Origin: Nectonema munidae
Taxonomy: Eukaryota; Nematomorpha; Nectonematoida; Nectonematidae
Length of the DNA stretch: 64,000 bases
Assembly (NCBI GenBank): GCA_030549495.1
Contig: JAUIRK010001052.1
Span: 1,736,001-1,800,000 of the forward strand
Reading direction: 5' to 3'
Shown: piece by piece, positions 42,797 to 54,659 of the stretch
Layout of the letters: each line of letters starts with the position of its first letter
How positions within the stretch are numbered: the first letter of the stretch is position 1
Notes under the pieces: model-generated
What the model was told of the DNA's origin: nothing
What the model saw: only the letters and a program-made list of their open reading frames with translations
Database searches by the model: none
Made by a program: the position numbers and the translations under genes

Positions 42797-45700
42797 AATC
42801 GAGAATTTTATTATAATTATATTATTTCATTTTTTTCATGCCTTACCTCATTTGTATTATTTTCAGATCTTATTTTTGAAATAATTGGTAGCATATTTTT
42901 TGGGTTAGATCAATTTATTGTAGAAACAATTTACAAAAGATCATTTTTCTTCACCGCATTTTAATGAAAAATAAGAATAAACAATTTTTTGAGGATAAAA
43001 ATTTACAGCCTTATTTTTGGAAAAATTTAACATACTTTAAAATACTTCTTTTCCAATAGCAAAAGCTGAGGATATTTTCGGAAAACTCCGTTTTATTTTT
43101 TGAAAGAGCGCTTTACATTATTGCTTTCTAACGCCGGTATCGCACCACAAATCGGATCCATAGGCCGTTCTTGTGTTCGCAAATACATAAAAATAAAGAG
43201 AAGATTATTTAGCAGTTAAAATAATTACCTAGATAAACTAAGAGATTTTCTGAAAACCTAAAAATGAGAGATTACTTTACCTGTGGGCGGCTAAAGAAGG
43301 AGATAGAGGGAGGTGGTAAAAGGAAGTGATGTAAGAAAATACTTTTTATTTGAATTTATACAAGTGTGCATTAAAAATCAAGGCTCACTTTTTAGAGTAG
43401 ATACTAAATAGAAAGTCTTAAAGCTTTTTTTTATAAAAAAAAAAGAAAAGCTCTATTTGCTAAATTTGCATCGCCCCTAGCAGTTGTTGTAACTGGATGA
43501 TGTTCTTGGTTTAAAGGTGATTTTTATTATTGTGAAAATCTTCCTGATGTAAGAAAAATTGTAGAAAATTATCAAGAACCAGTGATATAATTTCAGTAAC
43601 GTAAGTTACAAATTTACAGTAGCATAATTCTTGAAATTATATTAGTTCTTTAAAAGTATTTATCCTAAAATTTTGGAAATGTCGGCTGAAACATGAAAAG
43701 TTTTGTAAAGTTAAATTAAAAAGGAAGGTCAACAAAGATGCAAAATAACTGCGGGTTATCGAAAAATGTTATTTTTGCGTAAATGCATTGAATCTTTTTA
43801 TTATTTTGTATTTGCAATTTACTATATTGCCTTTTACCAGGGAATTTTCACGGAACCCAAAGTAAAATTCAATTAGACTGCCAACTCAAAAATGATTTTT
43901 AAAAATTAGTGTAAATAATTGAATAATAAAGTGTACAATTTATGAAGTTTTTCTTTCAAAAGTAAAAATAGAATTGGGATTATTATCAGTGCAATATGAG
44001 TGCTTGAATATATTTGTGTAAGGAAGTTTTTCTTAAAATGAACTATAGATTCGCAGAATTTTGAAAATATATATATAGCTATGGATAAATGTTATCCTGT
44101 TTGAATTGTATTTTTACATTTAATTATTTTGTTAGTCAAATTTTACTGCACTAACTTAAAAAATCTCATTATAATTTGCAAAATAAAGTTTAATAACTAT
44201 TTTTCTTTGTGTAACATTTGTCATCCCTCAAAATTACAGAGAATTTTTTATCAAAATATTTAATAGTTGCTTATCTTTTCCATTTCAATTTGATTTCTAT
44301 TTATTGATTCTGGGGTTTAGTGGATCCCTCGATTCGACCCATTTATCAGTCTTTGAAGTACAAAATTTTAAAGCTTACTCGCCACTGAACTATAACTAAA
44401 TATTGCAATTTTGAAAAACAAGGCTAAATTATATTATCAATAAAAAATTCAAAAAATAATAAAGAACAAAGCGCAATTTTACTAAGGCTAAATAGACTTT
44501 CAAAAAGAAAAATGTAACTAAAAATGGTCAAAATATATTTAAAAGCTTGATTAGCTTAAAATTATTATTATTCATAAAACATAAGACTTAATTTATCTAG
44601 CAATTTTAATAATTTTTCACTGAATTTGAGGTTATTCTTCTATTTATTAAACTTATACGTTTTAAGCATTAAAGATAAAGGATAAGAACAGATAAGGATT
44701 TTTGTTTTCTTTAATATATCTTGTTAATTGATAAGGCAAGATATATTCATTTCTATATACTACAAGTTTTACACAGTTGCCCTTGTATTGTATATTGCCG
44801 AAGTTAGATCGTTTTATCTTATGAAGGTTTGAAAAGCAATACTTCGAATGATACCCTCTTTTTGTGAAGACGACGCGCTAGAAAGTTTTTGGTTTATCAA
44901 AAAATATAAAATAGGTTTCAGTGATTTCATTTTTGAATGTGTATTTAGCTTCTAATTCGAATGATCAATTTAAAAGAAACACGATGGAAAAATATCTTAA
45001 AGAAAATGAACAAGAAAGCCCCTTTACAAAAGGTATATCTATATTTTTCTCAATCTTTTCTGTAACTTTCGAGGCAAAATTTTTGTTCCCTCATCTCAGT
45101 TGTTGCTTGACATCCTTTGCAAGATGAGCAGCGTTTTCTTTGACAAGCGCAATACCACGTTTATCAAAATTGTTTTCGTAAAAAAAAGTTAGAGTTTAGG
45201 ATTTAAAGTCTTTACGTTGGGGTGTTTGGATCTGTATTCAGGGAATGAGAAGAAATATTCAAGATTTTAAGAAATAATTGGAAATGTCGAATTGAGAAAA
45301 ATAGATAAAACATCATTATCATTATTTTAAATTTCATGTTTTATTTTACCGTTTCCAAAATGTTTAATCGAATCTTTTCTTCCTTCTAATAAATTGAAAA
45401 GTGTAAACTCTTGTGACAAACACGATAAATGATTTCTTATTGGCACATTTGAAAGTTTTTTCATTAGGTATGTAAATTGCGTTTAGAGACGATTAGTCTA
45501 AAGGCGCTTTGAAATTAAATCACATGTTAACTTATTATTGAGAAATGCTAAAAAATATTTTGGAGCAACAATTTTACAGGCACTACATTATCTATAAGAA
45601 AGCTAAAGGATGGGGAGATTAAATATTATAAAACTTGTACTTTTTAGAAAACTTTAATGTGGAAAACGGAATTTCTATCTTTTATATTGTTAGAGGAGTT

Positions 45701-46260
45701 TACAATTAGGATATAATGATTAGTATGCATAAGCGTTCGAATATAAAACATCAGAAATACGTTCTGAGTGATAGAAATTAAAGTAGAAGAAATCTAAAGA
45801 TATTTGAGGAATCTTCAAAACTGAGTTAAGGGTTATTTTATCTAAAATAGTTCTAAATTTGCAACATTGACTCGTAATCCTTTCTTAGCGAGCCTTAGCA
45901 AGGAAGACTGGTCAATTATGACCTAACAACACAGGGAAAAGAGAAAATTTAAAAATGAATTCTGTTTGAAGAATTTGAGAATTTGTATTTTATTTGACTG
46001 TTCAATCTCCTCTTATAGAGAACTAGGAAGGCTCTTCTTTACTCTGCTACTATATACATTTGTGAATCGAGTTTTGGGGCAACGCTCTCCTAGTAAAGCA
46101 AATATTTACAACAAATTTAACGTGAAAGATGAAATGTTAGAAAAATAACTCCTCATTTTCTTTTCTTATTTTGAACAAATAAAAATCCAAATTGAATTTA
46201 TTATTATACATAAGATATTAAGAAACAAAATCTTTGACAGATGTGACCATTATGAAAATT
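42797..46260. other. AT-rich stretch without firm features
   Basis: No transposon ends, coding domains or tandem arrays were recognised. GC-richer scraps at 43125-43180 and 44310-44345 carry no clear signal. Open stretches at 44921-45127 and 45966-46148 were not recognised. Confidence 0.4.
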
Positions 46261-46546
46261 AATGCTAAATAAAAATAATAAGAATGGACACTTTTATTTA
46301 AAGAAAAAACAAAGCCGTTTTCGAAGAATCAACTTCTTCGTCGAGTGTATTATAAAACACACGTGGCATTTAGTATTTCTGTTAAAAATGAAATTCAAGC
46401 TATTTTCAGCTGAAACTATTTTTACACTTATTACTATTTTTAATTTATATACTAAAATACACTCGACGAAGAAGTTGATTCTTTGAAACCGGTTGTGTTT
46501 TATCTTTAAATAAATGTGTCCATTATTATTATTTTTATTTATCATT
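46261..46546. mobile_element. hairpin MITE with about 85-bp inverted arms
   Basis: The left arm starts AATGCTAAATAAAAATAATA and runs through AATCAACTTCTTCGTCGAGT. The right arm from about 46455 (CACTCGACGAAGAAGTTGAT) to CATT at 46546 is its complement with few mismatches. The loop is about 110 bp. Open frames read through it on both strands only because the arms mirror each other. No flanking duplication is certain, so the superfamily is unknown. Confidence 0.85.
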
Positions 46547-46678
46547 AAGAAATTAATTAATTATTTCTTAAAGCGCCAAACTGACCATTTCCAAAAAAAG
46601 TATAATTTTTTGTAATACTCATGTCATTATGAAAATTTTTATGAGATTTTTATAGTCTTCTCTTTAAAAAATTTTTAG

Positions 46679-46789
46679 ACAAAGAAGAAACTCTCAAATA
46701 TTTCTTCTCTTTATTTCAAAAACAACAATTAATTGAAGATGTTTCCAATAGTCCATTTTATTTGTGGCCAAAACTGGTGGAGATTGCGG
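46679..46789 (+). CDS. candidate internal exon of an unidentified host gene
   Basis: Bounded by an acceptor (AAAAATTTTTAG) and a donor (GCGG|GTAATGG). The 111 nt are open in one frame and read KEETLKYFFSLFQKQQLIED then VSNSPFYLWPKLVEIA, a balanced helical-looking composition unlike the Phe/Ile/Lys-rich chance frames nearby. Phase is 2 nt, 36 codons, 1 nt. No neighbouring exon was recognised, and I cannot name the protein. It could also be a chance open stretch or a transposon scrap. Confidence 0.35.
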
Positions 46790-47340
46790 GTAATGGTTTA
46801 AACTTTTACATACATTTTACCGTATGAAGAATGATATTATTAATTGTTCAATCCGTAATAGGAAATTCTGCTTTGATCTTAGGAAATTCAATTGGTGCTA
46901 TTGAAAGTGGAGTAATAAACCTTGTATTTATGCAACAAAGTTCAGATTTAATAAAATACAGAATTTTTGAAAATATTAATTTATAAAAATAATGCTACTT
47001 TACCTTGTTAGAAGGGTGTAATGTTTAGAACATATAATGAAGTAAAATTTTAATAATAAAAATCAGCATAAATTTACCCCACTATGCTAGATGTGTTAGT
47101 TACTTACTAGTGGACTAGTTGAGTAATTGGTTCTAATAGGAATGCTCGACTACTTCTTCTAGTGACAATAAACTTACAGAGAATAAATACTTCTTTTGCC
47201 AGTACTCGTATTTCAATTTAGAAAGCGTACTCCCTATAAAAAGCTACACTGTTATTATTAGACATTACTACACTTTTTTCAATTAGTATTCGATTTGAAA
47301 TGTTGGGAACTTTCATAACTTTAAATAATTTCAATTTGCT
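46790..47340. other. AT-rich sequence, no feature seen
   Basis: Nothing recognisable between the candidate exon and the SINE fragment. Confidence 0.4.
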
Positions 47341-47354
47341 CTTAAATTTCTGAA

Positions 47355-47405
47355 GATGATTACAAGACCTTACGCTCCCACCACAAGGCCATCTACCGAC
47401 AATAC
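47355..47405 (-). repeat. SINE head fragment
   Basis: The minus strand reads GGCCTTGTGGTGGGAGCGTA then AGGTCTTGTAATC, parallel to the A-box region of the SINE at 17,095-17,210 (GGTCTAGTGGTGGGAGCGTT). The B-box half is not seen. Confidence 0.5.
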
Positions 47406-48169
47406 TTTTAGACAATTATTCATAAGAGTAATAATTGAGAAATAAGCACATAGCTAAAATTTTAAATAAAAAGGAAAGCAAAAGCTTTCAAGCTAAAGCA
47501 ATTAATATTCATTCATTCCTTTGAAAAAGATTTCCAGTCTGAGTTTGTTTCATTGGCTCACATTTTTTTTCGGACTCAATTCTTTGTCGTTCAACTACAC
47601 TTCTTGTGGTACAAAAAATAAAGATACATGTTGACAGATAAGATAGCAAAAGAAAAATGAATTGCGATGGATAAGCAAAGAAGTGAAAAGTATGTTCGTG
47701 AATATGAATGGCCAATATGAAAAATTGGGCAAAGGCTGAGGAAAAGCATGATTGAAAGAAATATAACAAGATATATAAAAAGTAGAAAAATAGTGAATGG
47801 CGAAATTGCGTAAATTATTACATATAGCTAGAATCAGAGACAAAAATCTTTTTCCGACCCCACAACCATGAATAATGGACAAATAATAAAATCGCAACAA
47901 TATTACTAAATGAAATACATTCCATTTCATTGTCTTCAATCTCAATGTTTCGAAAGTTGTAGATATATTTATAAATTTAGGGAGAATATAGGTAAATCAT
48001 TCATAGTGAAGAAAAAATTAGTTATTTTTTTCTTTTTTATTTATGATAACAGATCAAATATTAATTTTTTAATAACCTCTCTATACTATTAACAACTTTT
48101 TTTATTTCAATAAACTCATCAATTTATTAATAAAAACATTAGCTTTGTTAAATTCACTTATTATATATA
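47406..48169. other. no recognisable feature
   Basis: Overlapping open frames of 86 and 116 codons at 47509-47945 on the minus strand are Phe/Ser/Ile-rich, resemble no family I know, and are probably chance. Confidence 0.4.
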
Positions 48170-49968
48170 ATTGCTGGTGCACAGAAAATTGCTCTTTGGA
48201 TAATTGCCAAGCGGAAAATTGCCCAAGATGAAAATTTCCATTGAGAAAATGGCCAATGAGGAATCTTCACAAATTCAAGGATTCATACCCAAGAATATAA
48301 TGTTTAATCTGATGAAAATATAGACTGTTTTTACAATTCGTAGAATATATAAAAATAGTTATATCGATAAAAATATAGAAAGATATATTACAATATGAAA
48401 GAAAAAATATGTATATAACTAGACAAATTACATGATGCAAAAATAAAAGATTTAATAACTCTGAGAACTTTGTTTAAAATGGATATTATGAGCAAACGAT
48501 TCGAAAAATGTTAGTTTATTCTATGAGTTATATAGCTGAATCTTTCTTTCTAGTTTGTCATTGATATTTTATACTTCTTTTGCCTGCGAATCTCAATCGC
48601 ATTTTCAAATTACTGTATTATAATTTTAAATAAAACCTCTTCTTTTTTCAAAAAGAAATGCATTTCCAGATACTTGGATGACATTGTCCGACATTTTTAA
48701 AAATTCTTTGTTGAACCCTTGAATGCTGTTATTCGTACGAGGCATGCAACGCTCTACTCTTGAGTTAACATCACACATAGGAATCGGGAATATCGGTCTT
48801 GACCTTCTCCTATTGAGACCTTTCCTATCATAACGCCAATCTACGTTAATTCAAAATAGAACAGAAATTCTTAAGGAATGTCTTCATCTTCAGATAACTC
48901 TTCAAATTCTGTAATGACATCATCACATGGAAGAAAAGCCAGGGCTGAAAGACATCGTACTTTTTAACTAAAACCACTTTCATTGTGGTTATAGACTTTT
49001 TAAACCAATGTTCACAATCTTTTCATAAAGTGTCCGGCAGAAGTGGAAAAAGCATCCTGAGTGTTCAGTTTGAGAAAAAATGTTCATTAGTCCATTCATT
49101 GAAGCCTTTTCAAAATCGCTCATTACCGTGTCTAGGACTTCCTGTACTAAATTTTTTATTATGTTGAAAAGATTTTCATAAGTTCTTTCACTTTTGTTAT
49201 GAAGAAGTGCAAGAACTCCTGGAAAACTAGATTTTTCGATCTGGACATGAATTGTAAAAAGCTGATAATACACATCAGGTAAAATTTTAAAAGTTTCATC
49301 CATTGCCCAGTTTCTATATTTTCTTAAATCCTGAATGCCATCATTCGTACTAAATACCAATATTCGATTTTCATCATTGCACCAGAATCATACTGTAAGA
49401 ATTTTTCTCCAGAATTAAGATTTTGACATTCTGGTGTAATTAAGAATCCAGATTTTTTTCAGTGACAAAAATTAAAATTTTTGTTGTTTTTGTGCTTTTA
49501 TTTTAAATAAATAGGCGTTATTTTAAATTTGATTAACCGGTTAACAACCTGAGTTGACATATGTCGACTTTGCAAAATTAAAATCGTCTGCTTTTATTAA
49601 TGCTTTTTAATACAAATTTTCTGCTTTACATTAGATATCGTCTGATTATTCTGGTCGTTAATGGGTTAACTAAAAATCCAATTTTTATTTTTTTTTAAAT
49701 AAGAAAAGAATTATTTAAATGAGATTAGCTGGAAATCAAAATTTTATTATTTTTTTTAATAAAAAATAGAAATATAGTTGTCTTTAATTTCAATATAAAT
49801 ATTTTGGTATATTCTAGGAATTATATATCTTTATTTTCATCAGATTAAACATTGTATTCTCGGATATCAATCTTGAATTTGTCAATAGCAATATTCCTCA
49901 CTCGCAATTTCTGAATGGAAATTTTCCTCTCGTGCAATTTTTGGCCTGGAAATTATTCAACTGGCAAT
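48170..49968 (-). mobile_element. Mutator-like element (MULE) with long terminal inverted repeats, broken
   Basis: The left 150 bp (48170-48330) and right 130 bp (49839-49968) are inverted copies that share TTTAATCTGATGAAAATA, GAGGAAT and GAAAATTTCCATT. Within each end, ATTGCC- and AATTTCC-like words recur about every 15-20 bp. Flanking 9-mers TTATATATA and TAGCATATA agree at six of nine. The minus-strand frame at 48989-49360 reads NWAMDETFKILPDVYYQLFT, LALLHNKSERTYENLF, VMSDFEKASMNGLMNIFSQ and SGCFFHFCRTLYEKI, a MULE transposase core. After frame shifts, PRTNNSIQGF and CHPSIWK follow at about 48660-48760. The N-terminal part is missing. Confidence 0.85.
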
Positions 49969-51540
49969 TAGCATATAAATATTTTCAAGTTCAATGTTAA
50001 AGTAATTATGAAAATACAAAATATAATCCTTGTTAAAGTTAATTAATTCAGTGAAAGATATCTAATGCATTACTTAAATTAATATGCATCAAAAATTCTA
50101 TGAAATAGAGAGTTTCATTGAGAAATTTCAAGTCATTAAAATTTTTTGAAATTTGCAGCAGCAAATAGTATCTTTTTTGAAATTTTTCGTTTTTTCCTCA
50201 TGATATATTTTGTCTTGTATGTACTCAAATAATTTTCGGGTGTGTTTTACTTCTAGTAAAGTGTTTTCTAACTTTTTTCTGTAAATTACTGTCAAAAAAT
50301 TGAACAATTTTAGCCCCTACTATGATTTTTATCAAAATTAAAAACTATCAAATTAAATTTTCAATATCATTTGAACATATAAAAATGAGGAAGACATTTT
50401 TTTAGTTTTTAATTTTTTAACGCGAAGTGTGGAGTGAGAAGTCATTCGTAATAATTGTGAACCTGAAGTCATTCATATATATTTTTAACTTTTCAATGAA
50501 AACAAAAAGTTTGAAACAAAAATGACCTACCAAAAACCTTACTATCCTTGGTAATTAAAATACTATAAAATCCTAGTAAATTTACCATGGTATTAGGAAA
50601 TTCCTTTCAATGAGATAAATATCTGATTAATCATCTACCAAAGATATTTAAGTTCTCTATATCATTAAGATATTATTCAAATATTGATATATTTAATATA
50701 ACAAAAAATGTTTACAATATTTATTAATTCAAAAATGGGATGATCTTATATAAATAAAATTGAAAAAATGAATTAATATGCTATATATAAATTTCAATAA
50801 TTTCATATACCTGGATTTTTAGTGTTTCTTTCCTTGTTTACCCAAATCCCTGTTTTCCGGGATCTCGCACTAATTTTTGACAAATTGTTCTATCGTCGAT
50901 ATATTACTTTCCGTCATTTATCAATTTTTAATATAATCGTTTAAAAGGAAAATTTTTTTTGAATAGATATGCACATTTGTTTTTATAGTTAAAGCTAAAA
51001 TAGTCTAAGAATGGTTTTCTGCATTTTTGGAACTTTCTTTCTATATATACTTACAACATCTGTAGGAAATTATTGTATTTATTATAGTATTTATCAATAT
51101 TCCTTTGATAAAAAAAAATATATTTCTAAATATTATCTATGGAAATTAATCTTTTGCCATAAACAAAAATGACTATTTTCTCATATACGCTATCAAAATT
51201 TCTTACCCCTTACCTTAACTTTTAGTTGTATACAGTATAAAAATCAATTTTAAAATCGTCCAGATTGATATTCATTTATTTAGATACACTTTATAATCGC
51301 AATAAATTTTCCCGAAACCTGAAACTGATAATATTTCCCGTCTTGAGAAGAATAAAAAGACAAAAATTCAGGAACGCTAGTTTCCATGTGTAAATATGTA
51401 TATGCGTGTCTCTGTGTGTAAGAGTTTCTTATCTCTGACATTGAGTGTTGTTATGTTTTGAATCGAACATTTAAAATAGTTAAAACTTTTTTAAATTCAA
51501 AATATTTCTAAATTGTGACTATTTAAAATTAAATAATGAA
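49969..51540. other. AT-rich stretch without firm features
   Basis: No inverted ends, coding domains or arrays were recognised. Confidence 0.4.
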
Positions 51541-51544
51541 GATT

Positions 51545-51895
51545 TATTGGACATCCACATCCGATTCTCACCCGCAGAAGCGAATTATCTGCAAAAATTT
51601 TTACATCCTTTTAACATCCTCCATCCACGGATCATTTAAGTTTCAACATCCGCAATAACATCTGTATTTGCAATTTTGAAACATTTTTCTTTTTTCTATA
51701 ACCACAGTATTTTTTTCTAAATTTTCAATTTCTACTTCGTCTTTGTGATAACACATATACGCATAGATATCTTCTCTCTAAATTTTTAAGAAATAAAAAC
51801 TTGTGTTTGCTTAGAATAGCTATTATGATATCCGCATCTGCTAAAAAAATTAATTGCCATATCCGCATCCACATTCGCTAGGATGTCAAATTTGA
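51545..51895. repeat. ATCCGCATCC-word repeat, possible MITE
   Basis: GGACATCCACATCCGATTC, CATCCTCCATCCACGGATC, ACATCCGCAATAACATC, GATATCCGCATCTGC and ATATCCGCATCCACATTCG recur over 350 bp. The last runs into AGGATGTC, roughly complementary to the GACATCC at the left edge. The boundaries and class are uncertain. Confidence 0.45.
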
Positions 51896-53555
51896 TATCA
51901 AGAGAACTGCTAAGCAAAATTAAGGTTTTAGAGAAATACAAAAATTGTGCATGAAAAGAACAAAAATGTCGACAATTTTTATATAAGTATTATTAAAGGA
52001 AATTATGCGCATGGATAAATGCCTACTTTTCACATTAACAAGTTGGGCTTACATATATACTATTTTTAATAAAGTTTTATTCGATTTTTTGCATTGAAGT
52101 AGATATTCTCTAAGGAAAGAGAGAGATTTTCGTCTTTTAAGCTTTTAGTGTTGTTATATTTTTATTTTTTAATCTAAAAAAAGTTGCTTTCCACAGAAGA
52201 TACTAATATAGGAAATGTAAATAAAATTTTCATATTTTTAAAAAGAGTTGTTCAACTTTTTCGAAGATTGAAAATCTTTCCTTTTATTCTCTTCTATTTC
52301 AAATTCGTGTTTTCCTCCCGTAATAAAGTTTCATTTGTTATCTTTCAATATCATTCATTACTTCTCAAAAAGGCAATAGATTTAATTAGTAAAAGTTGAA
52401 AGACAGAAATGATTTGATTTGCAAAAGCTTTAGGGCTTTCAATAACAATTGAATCAAAATAAGAGTCTAAGCATAGTTCTTGTGGTTTCGATGAAGAAAA
52501 GAGGGCGTGTGTTTGTGTTCTTATTGGCATTCAAATTTGGAGATTCAGATATTACCGAAAGGCGAAAATTTTGTAAAACAATTGCTCATCTCTCTTTTTC
52601 CTTCTTTACTGTGAATAGTTTGCAAAAGATCAAGTATTTTTTCTAGGGAAAGAGAAGAAAATTTTAAACAAAGTGCAGTAGTGACAACAAATCCAGCATT
52701 AAAATTTGCTAAGTGGAGTGTTTCAGTTTTCAACAAGATTTATTAAGACAATATTGGAAGCGGAAATTGCTTGACGCCACCTCTAAATCTGGGTGTTTAG
52801 TTAAGTGCAAAATAATTATAAGATAGTTTTTCTATTTTAATGAAAATACTTACAAGTAGCTAAAAGATCAAGTTAAGTCAAAAATTAAAAATGGTTAGAA
52901 TCATAACTTTTAAAATAAATAAATATAACATTTAGATAAAATATTGAAAAAATAAAATATTTATTCTTTTCGATGAAATCTCTTTCATTTCTGCGAAATG
53001 TCTTGCACTTTAACTCCACTCTGATTGTAAGGTATTTTAACTTATATCGTATGAGCTCCAAAGGAAAAATATTCTTCCATGACGGGACTTCAATTTAATA
53101 AAGAAGTGAAAACCAACTGACAGGTTATTCGTAAATGATTTATATACAACTTCAGGTTTCCTATACGTCAACTGTGATTAATATAGATAGTGTTATTGAT
53201 TTTTAAAATGATATAATTAATTTCAAAAGACTTAATTATATCTGTTATTATCTTTGTCATTTACTTTTTGCAACATAAAATATTTTATTGTATATTTCAC
53301 CACTTTTAAATGATAAAAAGTTAAAGTAGAGATAGATTGTGCTAAGGAATGGAAGAAGTAGAGCTAATCGCGAAAATTAACTCCGAACAAATGAGGCATG
53401 ATAGTGCGCGTAGGCTGTGTCCAAGCTGCATCGTTTGTTTGCACATTAAATGCAGTGCCAAGGCATCCAATTCCTTGTGAATAAATTATTCTTTTTAATC
53501 AAAATGAAATTATTGATAAATCATTTTTTCACAAAAAGTATGATTAAAAAAAGAT
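51896..53555. other. AT-rich stretch without firm features
   Basis: A GC-richer patch at 53350-53485 contains a 43-codon frame starting MEEVELIAKINSEQMRHDSA and ending in CPSCIVCLHIKCSAKA. It was not recognised and has no splice or promoter context that I could judge. The other open stretches here look like chance. Confidence 0.4.
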
Positions 53556-53640
53556 GAAGATGGAGATGATGATTATTTTGATAATGATGATCATGATGAT
53601 GATGATGATGATCGCGATGATCATGATGATTAAAGAGTGA
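53556..53640. repeat. (ATG)n / GATGAT microsatellite
   Basis: An imperfect GAT/ATG trinucleotide run interrupted by GATCATGATGATGATGATGA and GATCGCGATGATC palindromic steps. A shorter run of the same type lies at 61014-61035. Confidence 0.85.
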
Positions 53641-54659
53641 TGATTTGATAAACAAAGTGATCATCAGATGATTAAAAAAAATATCAAGAAAATTCTCATT
53701 CTAAAAAAGACTACACTTTGTTTATAATGATAACGATCGTGATTCAATTCAACGCCAGCTATAATAATTCATAGATAATATGAAGTTTTTAAATCTAATT
53801 TTTTAGTTTTCAGTTGTCTCCAATTTTTTACCTAAATTCTCATATTTCATCCAAATTATCATATTTTCATGTTATGACGATTGTGAATTTAATCAGTATA
53901 AAATTTTTAAAAAATAATTTCTTTTTTCAAAATTATGTATTTTTCCATATATAATTTAGTGAAATTCTTTTAACTTAACAGTTTATTACAGAAAACCATC
54001 ATTATTCTCAATATGGTAAAAGTCAGATAAGTTAAGCTGATGGTTCCATAATTTTTTGGTTGATTGCTAAAATTACATATTCGGCTACTCAATACAATGC
54101 ATCTTTTAAAGGAAATTGTTTTTCAAATAACTTGATTAAGATATCGTAAGATTATATGTTTCTTATAATATTGAGTATTTCCGAATTTGTGGTGAGATAG
54201 AAAGGAAATTTAAAATTTTAATTGAACGTAGTCTATGTCTCAAAAGTAAAATTGGCATGCTGCATTAGATCAACAATTTATAAAACTATGCCCCGTGGAG
54301 CATATAAACATGTGTTTTACACAAGTTTTATAGGTATTCCGGGAAAGACTGGAATGCTAAGACCTTGACTCTTTTATGTATTATTTTTTGCTTTTGAACT
54401 TTAATAAATATTTGTAGTATTTTTTCCATTTTTAAAATATTTAAAAATAATTTATTTGTTATATTTTACTTACCATATAAAATATACAAGATGTTCCGTT
54501 AAAATTTTAGAATTTGCAAGGTGTTCCACCCTAAGAAAAGTTTAGGAAATACCCCACTAAAATAAGATATAGCACTTAATTAGCCAAGTAAAAGTAGTCA
54601 AATAGCATTTTACTACTTATATGGTAAATTAACCAGTAGTAAATATATATTTTATAATA

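Noticed and set aside
44305-44345. tRNA-like words GGTTTAGTGG and CGATTCGACC
   Set aside because: The two boxes are only about 20 bp apart, too close for a Pol III promoter.
46262-46545. Overlapping coding genes on both strands
   Set aside because: The two frames exist only because the arms of a hairpin MITE mirror each other.
47509-47945. Minus-strand membrane protein gene
   Set aside because: The frames are long but overlap each other, are dominated by Phe, Ser and Ile, and have no domain. They are likely chance in AT-rich DNA.
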